64,000 bases of DNA, taken from assembly GCF_047654805.1 (NCBI RefSeq), contig NZ_JASGIV010000001.1, forward strand, positions 3,162,001 to 3,226,000. Direction: 5' to 3'. The position numbers were made by a program, and so were the translations under genes. This DNA comes from Pelomonas sp047654805. Its GTDB lineage: Bacteria; Pseudomonadota; Gammaproteobacteria; Burkholderiales; Burkholderiaceae_C. The notes below the pieces were generated by a model. It had not been told where the DNA came from. It worked only from the letters and a program-made list of their open reading frames with translations, and made no database searches. Below are positions 44,360 through 52,520 of the stretch, in pieces (within the stretch, counting starts at the first letter, position 1; the number at the start of each line of letters is the position of its first letter).

Positions 44360-46527
44360 CACACCAGCTTGTGCCTGGACAAGGGCAGGTCGCGGATGCG
44401 CTTGCCCGTCGCCACGAAGATCGCGTTCAGCACGGCCGGAGCGGCGACGGCGATGGTTGGCTCACCAACGCCGCCCCAGAATCCGCCCGACGGCATGCAG
44501 ATCGTCTCGACGGCCGGCATGTGCTCCATCTTGACGACGGGGTAGGTATCGAAGTTCTGCTGCTCGACGCGGCCGTCCTTGAGGGTGATCTCGCCGAACA
44601 GCGCCGCTGACAGGCCATAGACGAAGCTGCCCTCGACCTGGGCAGCGATCTGCTGCGGGTTGACGGCGTGACCGGGGTCGGTGGCTGCGACGATGCGGTG
44701 GATCTTGAGATCGCCCTGCTTGCTGACCGACACCTCGGCGCAGGCCGCCACGTAGCTGCCGAAGCCCATGATCTGGGCCAGGCCCAGATGACGGCCTCTG
44801 GCCCGGGGCTTGCCCCAGCCAGCTTTGGCAGCAACCGCGTTCAGTACGGCCAGGTGCTTGGGCGAGTTGGCCAGCAGCTCGCGGCGCAGCTCCAGCGGGT
44901 CGCGCTTGGCAGCGTGCGCAACCTCGTCGATGAAGCACTCCAGGTAGATGGCGTTTTGGTTCAGGTTCACGCCACGCCAGAAGCCAGGCGGCACCGGTGG
45001 GTTGCGCATCGCATGGTCGATGAGCAGATGGGGCACAGCGTAGCCCAGCGCGCCTTCTGCGCCGCCGGCGCTGAGGCCCTGGAACACGGCCGGGTCCTTG
45101 CCGTCACGGATGTTCTGCGGAAAGATGCCAGCGATGATGCTCTGCCCCGAGATGCGCATGTGCAGGGCCGTCAGCTTGCCCCCCGCGTCCAGGCCCGCCG
45201 TCAGCTTGCACTGCGTGACCGGGTGGTAGCGGCCATGCGTCATGTCCTCTTCGCGGCTCCAGATCAGCTTGACCGGCGTGCCGGGCAGCTCCTTGGCGAT
45301 GGCCACGGCCTGACGCACCCAGTCATGCACCGCGCCGCGCCGACCGAAGCCGCCGCCCAGATGCAGCTTGTAGACCTCGCATTGCGACGGCGGCAGGCCC
45401 GAGGCTTCCGCCGCCGCCGCCAGGGCAGCCTCGCCGTTCTGCGTCGGCGTCCAGACCTCGCAGCGCTCCGGCGTCCCGGTTTTTGCGAGGGTGATCAAGG
45501 CCGTCGCGTTCATCACCTCCATCGTTGCGTGATTCTGGTGCGGCGTGCTGTACACGGCCTCGACCTTCTTCGCCGCACCGGCCAATGTCGCGGCCACATC
45601 GCCCTGCGTGCTGCCGACGACGGCATCGGGCGCGTCAAGGCCGGCCTTCAGCGTCGCAGCCACATCGGCACTGCTCAGCTTCGCGTTGGGACCCTCGTCC
45701 CAGACGATGGGCAGGGCCTCCAGCGCGGTCTTGGCCCGCCACCATGTGTCGGCCACGACAGCCACGGCCGTGTCGCCAACCCTGACCACCTTCTTCACGC
45801 CGGGGCGGCTCTCGATGGCTAGCGCATCAAAGCTCTTGAGCTTGCCACCAAACACCGGACAGTCCTTGATGGCCGCGTTCAGCATGCCGGGCAATTGCAG
45901 GTCCATGCCGTAGACCAGTGACCCGTCTAACTTGGCGCGGGTGTCCAGCCGCTTCAATGGCCGGCCGGCCAGCTGCCAATCCTTCACCGGCTTGAGCTGG
46001 ATGTCGGCCGGCGCAGCCAGCTTGGCGGCCTCGGCGGCAAGCTGGCCATAGCTCAGGCGCTTGCCCGCATGTATCACCCATCCCGAGGCCGTCGAGCATT
46101 CAACGACCGACACGTTCCACTGATTGGCCGCCGCCTGGATCAGCATCGCCCTCGCCAGCGCGCCCCCCTTGCGCACATACTCGTGTGACTCGCGCACACC
46201 GCGGCTGCCGCCTGTGCTCATGCTGCCCCAGGCGCGGTTGCGAGCCAGATTCTGGCCCGGTGTCGGATATTCGGTCTTTACCTTGCTCCAGTCGCATTCC
46301 AGCTCCTCGGCGACGAGCTGGGCCAGGCCGGTCAGCGTGCCCTGCCCCATCTCGGAGCGAGCAATGCGGATGACGGTGGTCTCATCCGGCAACACTTGCA
46401 CCCAGGCATTCAGCTCTGGCGGAGCATCGCCCTGGGCGAGGGCGGGCACATGGAAGCCGACCATCAGGCCACCGGCCGCAGCGCCGGTGGTGTGCAGGAA
46501 GGCTCGACGCGACAGCACGGCGCTCAT
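44359..46527 (-). CDS. iorB: Molybdenum hydroxylase large subunit, IorB type (isoquinoline 1-oxidoreductase beta-like)
   Basis: A 722-residue xanthine dehydrogenase-family protein. A twin-arginine signal (VLSRRAFLHTTGAAAGGLM) directs it to the periplasm. Molybdopterin-binding motifs are HLGGGFGRRG, EGALGYAVPHLLIDHAM and PPGFWRGVNLNQN; the catalytic Glu lies in WGGVGEPT near the C-terminus. IorB-type enzymes hydroxylate N-heterocycles or oxidise aldehydes with electrons going to cytochromes. The start overlaps the iron-sulphur subunit stop (ATGA). The substrate is unknown; its link to sox genes is unusual. Confidence 0.9.
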   Translation of the reverse strand: MSAVLSRRAFLHTTGAAAGGLMVGFHVPALAQGDAPPELNAWVQVLPDETTVIRIARSEMGQGTLTGLAQLVAEELECDWSKVKTEYPTPGQNLARNRAWGSMSTGGSRGVRESHEYVRKGGALARAMLIQAAANQWNVSVVECSTASGWVIHAGKRLSYGQLAAEAAKLAAPADIQLKPVKDWQLAGRPLKRLDTRAKLDGSLVYGMDLQLPGMLNAAIKDCPVFGGKLKSFDALAIESRPGVKKVVRVGDTAVAVVADTWWRAKTALEALPIVWDEGPNAKLSSADVAATLKAGLDAPDAVVGSTQGDVAATLAGAAKKVEAVYSTPHQNHATMEVMNATALITLAKTGTPERCEVWTPTQNGEAALAAAAEASGLPPSQCEVYKLHLGGGFGRRGAVHDWVRQAVAIAKELPGTPVKLIWSREEDMTHGRYHPVTQCKLTAGLDAGGKLTALHMRISGQSIIAGIFPQNIRDGKDPAVFQGLSAGGAEGALGYAVPHLLIDHAMRNPPVPPGFWRGVNLNQNAIYLECFIDEVAHAAKRDPLELRRELLANSPKHLAVLNAVAAKAGWGKPRARGRHLGLAQIMGFGSYVAACAEVSVSKQGDLKIHRIVAATDPGHAVNPQQIAAQVEGSFVYGLSAALFGEITLKDGRVEQQNFDTYPVVKMEHMPAVETICMPSGGFWGGVGEPTIAVAAPAVLNAIFVATGKRIRDLPLSRHKLV

Positions 46528-47018
46528 GCCTGGCCTCCTTCGATGACGATTGGAATCTGCCGGCGCTGAACTTGGCCGGCGGCAAGGTGGATGGCCGCGC
46601 GGACCCGGTTGTAGGTGCCGCAGCGGCAGATGTTGGTCATGGCCGAATCGATGTCGGCATCGGTCGGCTTGGGGTTGCTCTTCAGCAGCGCCGCGGCGGC
46701 CATCAGCATGCCGCTCTGGCAGAAGCCGCACTGCGGCACGTCCAGCGCGTCCCATGCCTTCTGCAGTGGATGCGATGCATCGGGAGCCAGACCTTCGATC
46801 GTGGTGATCTTCTGCGCCGACGTCAGTGCTGAGGCCGGCATCACGCAGCTGCGCACCGGCGCGCCATCGATATGCACGGTACAGGCACCACACTGCGCGA
46901 CGCCGCAACCGTACTTGGTGCCTGTGAGGCTGAGCTGCTCGCGCAGCACCCAAAGCAGCGGCGTGTCGGCTTCCGCCTCGAACTGCATCCGCTTGCCATT
47001 GATCGTCAACTCCGCCAT
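46524..47018 (-). CDS. iorA: Molybdenum hydroxylase [2Fe-2S] subunit, IorA type
   Basis: A 164-residue iron-sulphur protein. The plant-type cluster ligands are Cys38, Cys43, Cys46 (KYGCGVAQCGACTV) and Cys58. The second cluster ligands are Cys97, Cys100 (QCGFCQSG), Cys131 and Cys133 (ICRCGTYNRVR). It pairs with the large subunit encoded next and has no signal, so it is probably co-exported with it. The start at 47,018 is the first in-frame ATG before LTINGK; the upstream GTG-rich frame is not needed. Confidence 0.93.
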   Translation of the reverse strand: MAELTINGKRMQFEAEADTPLLWVLREQLSLTGTKYGCGVAQCGACTVHIDGAPVRSCVMPASALTSAQKITTIEGLAPDASHPLQKAWDALDVPQCGFCQSGMLMAAAALLKSNPKPTDADIDSAMTNICRCGTYNRVRAAIHLAAGQVQRRQIPIVIEGGQA

Positions 47019-47111
47019 GCCTGCCACTCCCACTCCGCCACCGTTGGCGGGCGCGGGCAGCCTAGCAGGATCGACGCAGCAGTGGCAGAAGAAACCGCCG
47101 AAGCCCGGCCG

Positions 47112-47363
47112 TCAGCCTCCCAGGTCGCGCCAGCCCCGTGCCGCCATGCAGCGCTTGTGTGCGCTAACCGCCTCCGCGGCGGTCTGAATGCCTTGCTTGT
47201 CCGCGAGACCGCCCAGCTGGCTGAGCCGGCCGACGCGCTCGGCATCCTTGTCGCAAGCAACCTTGTCCGACTCCAAATCAGCAGCCGGATTCTGCGAATT
47301 GACCCAACGGGGCGCAGCGCAAGCACTCAGGGCGATGCACAGCAGCAGCAGCAGGACTCTCAT
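47112..47363 (-). CDS. Small lipoprotein of unknown function
   Basis: An 83-residue lipoprotein with signal MRVLLLLLCIALSAC (lipobox LSAC). Mature part: AAPRWVNSQNPAADLESDKVA then two further Cys, at CDKD and KRCMAARGW, which could form a disulphide. No family recognised. It lies 93 nt upstream of iorA on the same strand. Confidence 0.72.
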   Translation of the reverse strand: MRVLLLLLCIALSACAAPRWVNSQNPAADLESDKVACDKDAERVGRLSQLGGLADKQGIQTAAEAVSAHKRCMAARGWRDLGG

Positions 47364-47451
47364 GAATGGTCGAGAAGAGACTTTGACCATCCATGCTAGC
47401 GCGCTCTGCAGCGCAGCTCGCGACGGCATCCGGCGCAATGTCCAAAAGAAA

Positions 47452-47470
47452 CCCCGGCGCGAGGCCGGGG
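47452..47470 (-). terminator. Terminator after the 43-residue ORF
   Basis: On the minus strand GCCCCGGC-type stem (CCCCGGC/GCCGGGG, loop CTCGC) is followed by TTTCTTTTGG. It is 19 nt after the stop of the small ORF and well upstream of the lipoprotein, so it should end a transcript that starts near 47,650. Confidence 0.75.
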
Positions 47471-47489
47471 CTGAAAATCCGCCCGCCAC

Positions 47490-47621
47490 TCACGCGGCAG
47501 GCGCCTGCTCAGGGAGGAATAGCAGGGGGCGTTGCGCCCACTGTGAATTTACGCCTCCGGACGGCGCCCCCGTGTAGGACAGCAGGCCGATTTCACGGCC
47601 GGCCCGCGTGAGAAATCTCAT
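47490..47621 (-). CDS. Possible small protein, 43 residues
   Basis: ATG 47,621 is preceded by AGGA 8 nt upstream and followed by an open frame that begins MRFLTRAGREIGLLSYTG and ends PLLFLPEQAPAA. No known family. It is flanked by a palindrome just upstream and a terminator downstream, so a short transcript is likely even if it is not translated. It is divergent from the FeeM-type acyltransferase. Confidence 0.42.
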   Translation of the reverse strand: MRFLTRAGREIGLLSYTGAPSGGVNSQWAQRPLLFLPEQAPAA

Positions 47622-47633
47622 GAGCCAAATCCT

Positions 47634-47647
47634 ACCGATGTATCGGT
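47634..47647. promoter_or_regulatory. Perfect palindrome upstream of the 43-residue ORF
   Basis: ACCGATGTATCGGT has perfect six-base arms and a two-base centre. It lies 12 nt before the small ORF, in the divergent region to the FeeM-type gene. It may be an operator or, as RNA, a hairpin next to the ribosome site. Confidence 0.4.
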
Positions 47648-47722
47648 CTGTGAGAGTCCAACCCGGCGAAGGGCGCAATCCCTAGACTCGCGGCCGCGCA
47701 ATTGGCGCTGAGGATGCAGTAC

Positions 47723-48412
47723 ATGGTCCCTACCGTTGAAGTGCGGCGCGCAGCAGCGCCGCAAAATGATTTCGCCCCCCCGCCGCTGGATCTGGACAGT
47801 GGCTTCGGTGGGCTCGAAGGCGATGCCCTCGAACTCGTCGAACGCCGCTACGGCGACCGCGGCCTGACCGTGACACGCGAACGCTACAACAGTCGCAGCC
47901 AGGACGGCGACATCGTCTGCACGGCGCGCGATGGCGATGCGATAGTGGGTACGCTGTCCGTGCGTTTCGATGGTGCGGGCGGGCTGCATGCGGACCAGTT
48001 GTTCAAGGCGGAGCTGGACGAATGGCGGACCGACGGCGTCAGGCTCTGCGAGTTCGGCGGTCTGGCCGTGGACAAGCATTCCCATGATCCGAAGCGCGTG
48101 CTGACGCAGATCTTCCACCTCGGCTACCTGCACGCCCACCGCCGCGCGCGCTGCGAGCGCCTGGTCGTGGAGGTCAACCCGCGCCACGTCGGCTTCTACC
48201 GCCGCTGTCTGGGCTTGATCCCGATGAGCGCAGCACGCCACAACCCGCGTGTGCAGGCACCGGCCGTGTTGATGAGCATAGACTTCGCCACCGTGCGCGA
48301 GCAGATTTCGCTCTGGGGCGGGCAGCCCGAACTCTCGACCGCGACGCGCAGCCTCTACCCGCTGTTCTGGGACGCGGCCACCGAGGCGACCATGCTGGCT
48401 AGGCTCCCCTGA
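47723..48412 (+). CDS. FeeM-type N-acyl amino acid synthase (GNAT fold)
   Basis: A 229-residue acyltransferase with the FeeM-like core: ALELVERRYGDRGL (near residue 42), GDAIVGTLSVRFDGAGGLHADQLF, LCEFGGLAVDKHS, then LGYLHAHRRARCERLVVEVNPRHVGFYRR. The last segment, with NPRH and FYRR, is very characteristic of long-chain N-acyl amino acid synthases, which use acyl-ACP to acylate an amino acid such as tyrosine. GAGG lies 9 nt before ATG 47,723. Members occur in exosortase-bearing genomes, so a link with the locus at 1-30,000 is possible. Confidence 0.85.
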   Translation: MVPTVEVRRAAAPQNDFAPPPLDLDSGFGGLEGDALELVERRYGDRGLTVTRERYNSRSQDGDIVCTARDGDAIVGTLSVRFDGAGGLHADQLFKAELDEWRTDGVRLCEFGGLAVDKHSHDPKRVLTQIFHLGYLHAHRRARCERLVVEVNPRHVGFYRRCLGLIPMSAARHNPRVQAPAVLMSIDFATVREQISLWGGQPELSTATRSLYPLFWDAATEATMLARLP

Positions 48413-48427
48413 CGCGAGTCATCTCGC

Positions 48428-48691
48428 TCACCGGCCCGGGCCGGCAGCCGCGCAGAGCGGAAACGCCGGCCGGAACCTGGCGCCAATGCTCGGTGTCGCC
48501 ACCGGCGGCCTTGCCGCAGAACGCGTGTCGAATGCAGCCGCCAGGCGGGGCCCGAACAGCGGGTCCGTCACGATGGCCACGAGGACGTGCCCCGCGTCAT
48601 CGCAGCCGCGGATCTGCCCCGGGACGGATTCGAACACCCAGTGGTCAATCCGCGGCGCCTGATCCCACGAACGGCGCGTAGCCTCAAACAT
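48428..48691 (-). CDS. Unrecognised small protein, 87 residues (second gene of a pair)
   Basis: Begins MFEATRRSWDQAPRIDHWVF; the second half is rich in Ala, Arg and Pro. Its ATG lies inside the last codons of the 65-residue gene (8-nt overlap), which suggests coupling. No domain recognised. The C-terminal part may be a run of GC-driven codons, so the exact end of function is unsure. Confidence 0.5.
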   Translation of the reverse strand: MFEATRRSWDQAPRIDHWVFESVPGQIRGCDDAGHVLVAIVTDPLFGPRLAAAFDTRSAARPPVATPSIGARFRPAFPLCAAAGPGR

Positions 48692-48881
48692 GGAACTGAC
48701 GGACATCGAAGTTCGTCTCCTCCCAGTCCGACCAGCTCATCTCCCCGGCCTCGATGCCAGCAAGGAACTCGTCTTCGGGCGGCGCCTCGGCGGCGGCAAC
48801 GTGCAGGGCCGTCACGCGACGAATGGCGTCGCGCAACTGCAGGACGGACGCCTGGGCCAGGGCGGCAAGTTGGATGGTCAT
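48684..48881 (-). CDS. Unrecognised small acidic protein, 65 residues (first gene of a pair)
   Basis: ATG 48,881 is preceded by AAGGAG at ideal spacing (5 nt), the best ribosome site of the area. N-terminal helix MTIQLAALAQASVLQLRDAIRRV, then an acidic stretch PPEDEFLAGIEAGEMSWSDWEE. It overlaps the next gene. The size and order resemble small two-gene modules such as toxin-antitoxin pairs, but no family match is recognised. Confidence 0.62.
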   Translation of the reverse strand: MTIQLAALAQASVLQLRDAIRRVTALHVAAAEAPPEDEFLAGIEAGEMSWSDWEETNFDVRQFHV

Positions 48882-48949
48882 GGCTTCTCCTTGGGGATGA
48901 AGCCAGTCTCGGCGTCGCTCGACACAGGGAACATCGCCCTTTGGAGGCA

Positions 48950-49003
48950 TCGGCGGGGGAGGCCAGGGCCGCCATCCCCCCGCCTCCCCCCAAAGGGGGA
49001 TGA
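48950..49003. other. GC-rich inverted-repeat spacer
   Basis: The spacer between the small pair and the YjfB gene carries CCCCCC-AAA-GGGGG followed by ATG and a longer C/G-biased stretch. A similar CCCCAAGGGGATG element lies at 52,370-52,390. Both may be degenerate copies of a dispersed element. Confidence 0.3.
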
Positions 49004-49083
49004 CAACAAGGAGAACGCCCAGCTCAAAAGCCGGATTCCTGACGGATCCGCCAACTTGGCCTGCCGGGTCGCAGAATCAGGCC

Positions 49084-49110
49084 TCAAGTTCTGCGCGGGA
49101 TTGCCGATAG
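49084..49110 (+). promoter_or_regulatory. Sigma-28 (FliA) flagellar promoter
   Basis: TCAAGTTC, an 11-nt spacer, then GCCGATAG. The consensus is TAAAGTTT-N11-GCCGATAA; 13 of 16 positions match with ideal spacing. The expected start of transcription is at about 49,117, directly before the ATG of the YjfB-family gene. Confidence 0.82.
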
Positions 49111-49117
49111 ACGCGAA

Positions 49118-49321
49118 ATGGACATTGCCAACTCCACAAGCGTCAACGTTGCCTCGAGGTATGCCCAGGCGGATACGGCCGACGCCGTGAACATTCTGGT
49201 GCTGCGCAAGGCGATCGACGTCCAGGCCGCTGGTGCCCTGGCCCTGCTCAGCGCACTGCCGCAACAGCCGGCACTGGCGACCGAGGGCACCCTGGGACGC
49301 CACGTAAACACCTACGCCTGA
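49118..49321 (+). CDS. yjfB: YjfB-family putative motility protein
   Basis: A 67-residue protein typical of the family: MDIANSTSVNVASRYAQ, then TADAVNILVLRKAIDVQAAGALALLSALPQ, ending HVNTYA. The core QTADAV...LKKALD...LL.ALPQP pattern is conserved. No ribosome site is present because the sigma-28 promoter is so close; the message is probably leaderless. Genes of the family are often part of flagellar regulons, which fits the promoter. Biochemical role unknown. Confidence 0.87.
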   Translation: MDIANSTSVNVASRYAQADTADAVNILVLRKAIDVQAAGALALLSALPQQPALATEGTLGRHVNTYA

Positions 49322-49515
49322 CCGCGACGACGGGTGGATTGAGCGACTCACAGCCCGTGGGGCCTGAGCAGCGTCCGCCTGACCGCTGGGCAATTCGCGG
49401 CCGATCCGCAAGCTCCCAGGCGTTTCCCGGCAGTCCGCCACCAGTTTCACGGAGCTCGAAGCAGCTCAGAGCCGCAAAAGTTCCCCGGCTACCGCGCCCC
49501 CTCGGAGCCGACCGG

Positions 49516-50046
49516 TCAACGCGCTGGCGCTGGATAGGGTTTCCCAAGGTCCCAGCGTGACTGCCAGTGCGCCACATACCTGCGTGCGACCTCCGGCATG
49601 TCACGAATGACGACCACATTCTCCGAGTTCAGCGTCTCAGCGGAAGGCGCATAGTTGAACGACCCGGTCTGCACGATGCTGCCATCCACGATGATGGTCT
49701 TGTCGTGGTGGATATGGAAATGGTCGTTGGTCCTCAACTCGACCCCGCCGCGCGAGACCAGGTCCATGGCAGTCTTGCTGGTCTTGTTCAGGTTGCGCTT
49801 CTTGTCGACGACGACGCGCACTTGCACGCCTCGCGCCCGGGCATCGACCAGCGCCTGTGCAATGTCGGAGGCCTGAAAGGCGTAGGCGAGCACCTGGATG
49901 CTGACCGTTGCGCTGGCAACGGTCTCAAGCACCAGTTGCCGGGCCGACCCTTCTGGCGAGAAGCCCACCTCAATGCTGGGCTGGGCTTGAGCCAGAGTGC
50001 AGACACCGATCAGGGCCGCGAGTGCTATGCAGCGAAACGTCTTCAT
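49516..50046 (-). CDS. Phospholipase D-superfamily nuclease (Nuc-like)
   Basis: A 176-residue secreted protein. Signal peptide: TFRCIALAALIGVCTLAQA. A single HKD motif, HHDKTIIVDGSIVQTGSFN, near residues 125-143, is the catalytic site; such short members act as homodimers and cut DNA. It resembles the Nuc endonuclease of conjugative plasmids and Salmonella. It may degrade extracellular DNA. Length is normal for the single-motif class. Confidence 0.88.
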   Translation of the reverse strand: MKTFRCIALAALIGVCTLAQAQPSIEVGFSPEGSARQLVLETVASATVSIQVLAYAFQASDIAQALVDARARGVQVRVVVDKKRNLNKTSKTAMDLVSRGGVELRTNDHFHIHHDKTIIVDGSIVQTGSFNYAPSAETLNSENVVVIRDMPEVARRYVAHWQSRWDLGKPYPAPAR

Positions 50047-50227
50047 GGTCTGTGCGCCAGGTTGTGCTTTGAGCCAAGCCTGATCAAGCAGGCACGTCAA
50101 GCCCAGGGCCGATAAGGACTGGACCAGGAGCGGCCGTGGCCAACTCCCCGACGTGATGTAGGCGGCGACGCCGGGTCTGCCCGTACACGGCTCCCAGTAT
50201 CACCAGATCGTGAAGCCATCGCTGTAA

Positions 50228-50304
50228 TGGCCTGCCCACCAGGAATCGAACCCGGAACCTGCGGCTTAGAAGGCCGCTGCTCTATCCAGTTGAGCTATGG
50301 GCAG
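50228..50304 (-). tRNA. tRNA-Arg (anticodon UCU)
   Basis: The minus strand folds as a cloverleaf: acceptor CTGCCCA/TGGGCAG, D-arm starting GCTC, anticodon stem GCGGC/GCCGC with loop CTTCTAA (anticodon TCT), T-arm with GGTTCGATTCC, discriminator G and encoded CCA. The first base of the acceptor is C, slightly unusual for this tRNA. Confidence 0.93.
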
Positions 50305-50319
50305 GCGGAAACCCGATTA

Positions 50320-52299
50320 TCAAATCAGCACGTTGATGATGGCGTTGCCGATGCCCATCAGCGCGGCGCCGGAAATGAGGCCGGCGCAGATCGGCTCCAT
50401 CCCCTCGACCCAGACGCGGTGGCCCTGCGTGCCAGGCGTCTTGTGCTTGCGGCCCATGATGAAGAAGATCAACGCACCGACGAACATCGCCAGCACGGAT
50501 TCAGGCGGCAGCACGACGCCCAGGCCGGTAGCCACGGCGGAGAGCTGGAAGCGGCCCTTGGTCTTGATGCGGGCGATCTCCATCGCCACGGCAGCCAGCG
50601 CCGCCACTCCCATCGAAATCAGCGCCGACGTCGGCAGGCCCTTAAGGCCCTTGGCGATGATGTCGGCCACACCCTTCCACTGCAGGGCTGCAGGCATAGC
50701 GAACTGGTCGGTCACGATGGTGGCGACGCTGCGCACGCCGCTGGCGTCCGGCTGCAGGAAGAGGAGGAAGAACAGCGGCACGCAGGTCAGCACGCCGGCC
50801 AGGTTGCCGATGATGTGGCCCACGGCCTGGTGGCGCGGCTTGCCTCCCAGCATGTAGCCAGGCTTGATGTCAGACAGCAAGTTGGCCGCGTTGGACGCGA
50901 TCTCGCTGGTCATGGCCGCCGGCAACAGGTTGGAGCCGGGGTTTGTCCGGTCGATGGCGCCCATCGTGAACTGGGTGATCTTGGACAGCGAGCCCGTGGG
51001 CGTCCAGGACGTCAGCGCCATGGAGTTGGTGCAGATGATGGTCAGCACGAAGATCAGCGGCAGCGACACCAGGGCCAGCCAGAAGGGCACGTCGAAGAAG
51101 ACATGGGTCAGGTAGCTGCCCAGCACGCTGAAGACCGGCACGCCGACGTAGCTGATCCACAGCGGCACTTCGATGTCCTTGAGCAGATCCTTGCCGGCGG
51201 CGACCGTCGACGTGGCCTTGCGCTTGAAGGCGCTGGTGAATATCTCTGGCTTGGCCAGCAGCCCAACCAGGGCGCCTACCACCATCATCGTGACGCCCCA
51301 CCATAGCGACCACTGGTTGACGATCTCGGCGCGGTTCAGCGGGATCGGCACGCCGTTGGCGCCGAGGCGCGGCGCGATGTCGCCGGCCTGGATCATCAGT
51401 GGCGCGAGCACGACGAAGTTGATGAAGGCGCCCAGGAAGCAACTGGTCGCCACCGCGATTCCCATCAGACCGCCGACGCCCAGCATGGCTGCGTCCAGCG
51501 TGACGCGCAGGCCCAGTTGACGGATATCGGTGCCAAGGATGCTGGGGATAAAGCCCTGCGCCTTGGCGGCCCAGGTGTAGTAATAGCTGTCCAGGCGTTC
51601 GTGCAGATACCAGGGCTCGGCCATGCCGGCCCACTTGTCCAGCATCAGGACCTTGAACTGCACCAACTTCATCCAGCCGTCGCTGACGATGGCCTGGTAG
51701 AGCGCCGTGAAGCCGCCGACCACGCCCAGCAGCTTGGCCTTGAAGACGCCCTCGTCACCGGCACCGTGATAGAGCGAATCCAGCACCACGCCGCAAGCCC
51801 GCCCTTCCGGGAAGGGGGCCTGGTCTTCGTTGATGAAGCGGCGCTTCAGCGGGAAGGCCAACAGCACGCCGATCAGCGCGACGACGAAGATCCAGATGAC
51901 CAGTTGCCACCATGGCGGGATGATGCCGGTGACCAGCATGTAGGCAGCCAGACTGGAGAACAGCGGCGTGGCCACGTAGCCTGCCGCGGTCGCGATGGAC
52001 TGCGTGCAGTTGTTCTCGAGGATGGTGTAGTCCTGCGCGAAGCCGCCAGCATGCAGGGCGCGAAACAGCGCAAAGGCAAGAATCACAGAGGTCAGGCCCA
52101 CACCGATGGCAATGCCGGTCTTGGCGCCGATGTACAGGCCGGTGGCCGACAGGATGCCGCCGAGCAGGAAACCTGTGAAGCCTGAGCGCAGCGTCAACTG
52201 GGCCATGTCGCCGCGGAAGACGTTCTTGAACCACCACTCGTCCTTTTGGGCGCGGGTCCAGGTGGCGATCTGCTCGTCGGTCAGGTGTTGGAGTGCCAT
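50320..52299 (-). CDS. OPT-family oligopeptide transporter
   Basis: A 659-residue membrane protein with about 14-16 helices. The N-terminal MALQHLTDEQIATWTRAQKDEWWFKNVF precedes repeated OPT features: FLLGGILSATGLYIGAKTGI, NNCTQSIATAAGY, and DIKPGYMLGGKPRHQAVGHIIG. These sequences are found in bacterial OPT members that import peptides or metal-siderophore complexes by proton symport. The start is the ATG at 52,299, where the family begins. It is followed by tRNA-Arg. Confidence 0.9.
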   Translation of the reverse strand: MALQHLTDEQIATWTRAQKDEWWFKNVFRGDMAQLTLRSGFTGFLLGGILSATGLYIGAKTGIAIGVGLTSVILAFALFRALHAGGFAQDYTILENNCTQSIATAAGYVATPLFSSLAAYMLVTGIIPPWWQLVIWIFVVALIGVLLAFPLKRRFINEDQAPFPEGRACGVVLDSLYHGAGDEGVFKAKLLGVVGGFTALYQAIVSDGWMKLVQFKVLMLDKWAGMAEPWYLHERLDSYYYTWAAKAQGFIPSILGTDIRQLGLRVTLDAAMLGVGGLMGIAVATSCFLGAFINFVVLAPLMIQAGDIAPRLGANGVPIPLNRAEIVNQWSLWWGVTMMVVGALVGLLAKPEIFTSAFKRKATSTVAAGKDLLKDIEVPLWISYVGVPVFSVLGSYLTHVFFDVPFWLALVSLPLIFVLTIICTNSMALTSWTPTGSLSKITQFTMGAIDRTNPGSNLLPAAMTSEIASNAANLLSDIKPGYMLGGKPRHQAVGHIIGNLAGVLTCVPLFFLLFLQPDASGVRSVATIVTDQFAMPAALQWKGVADIIAKGLKGLPTSALISMGVAALAAVAMEIARIKTKGRFQLSAVATGLGVVLPPESVLAMFVGALIFFIMGRKHKTPGTQGHRVWVEGMEPICAGLISGAALMGIGNAIINVLI

Positions 52300-52520
52300 G
52301 GAGTCTCGGGTGGCGCTTATGGCGCCGCCAGGGTTAAAGCAAACCGCGCATTGTCGACGAAGCCGCCCCCCTCTCCCCAAGGGGATGCCCCGAGGCGCAG
52401 GAGGGGGCCGTATGTGTCAGCCATGACGCATAGCGGAAATTTTTGCTTCACCCCACACGCAAAGAATGGTCCGGCACCTCGACGAACGCTCCGACCCGAA
52501 CAAGAACAAACCCTTCCTCC

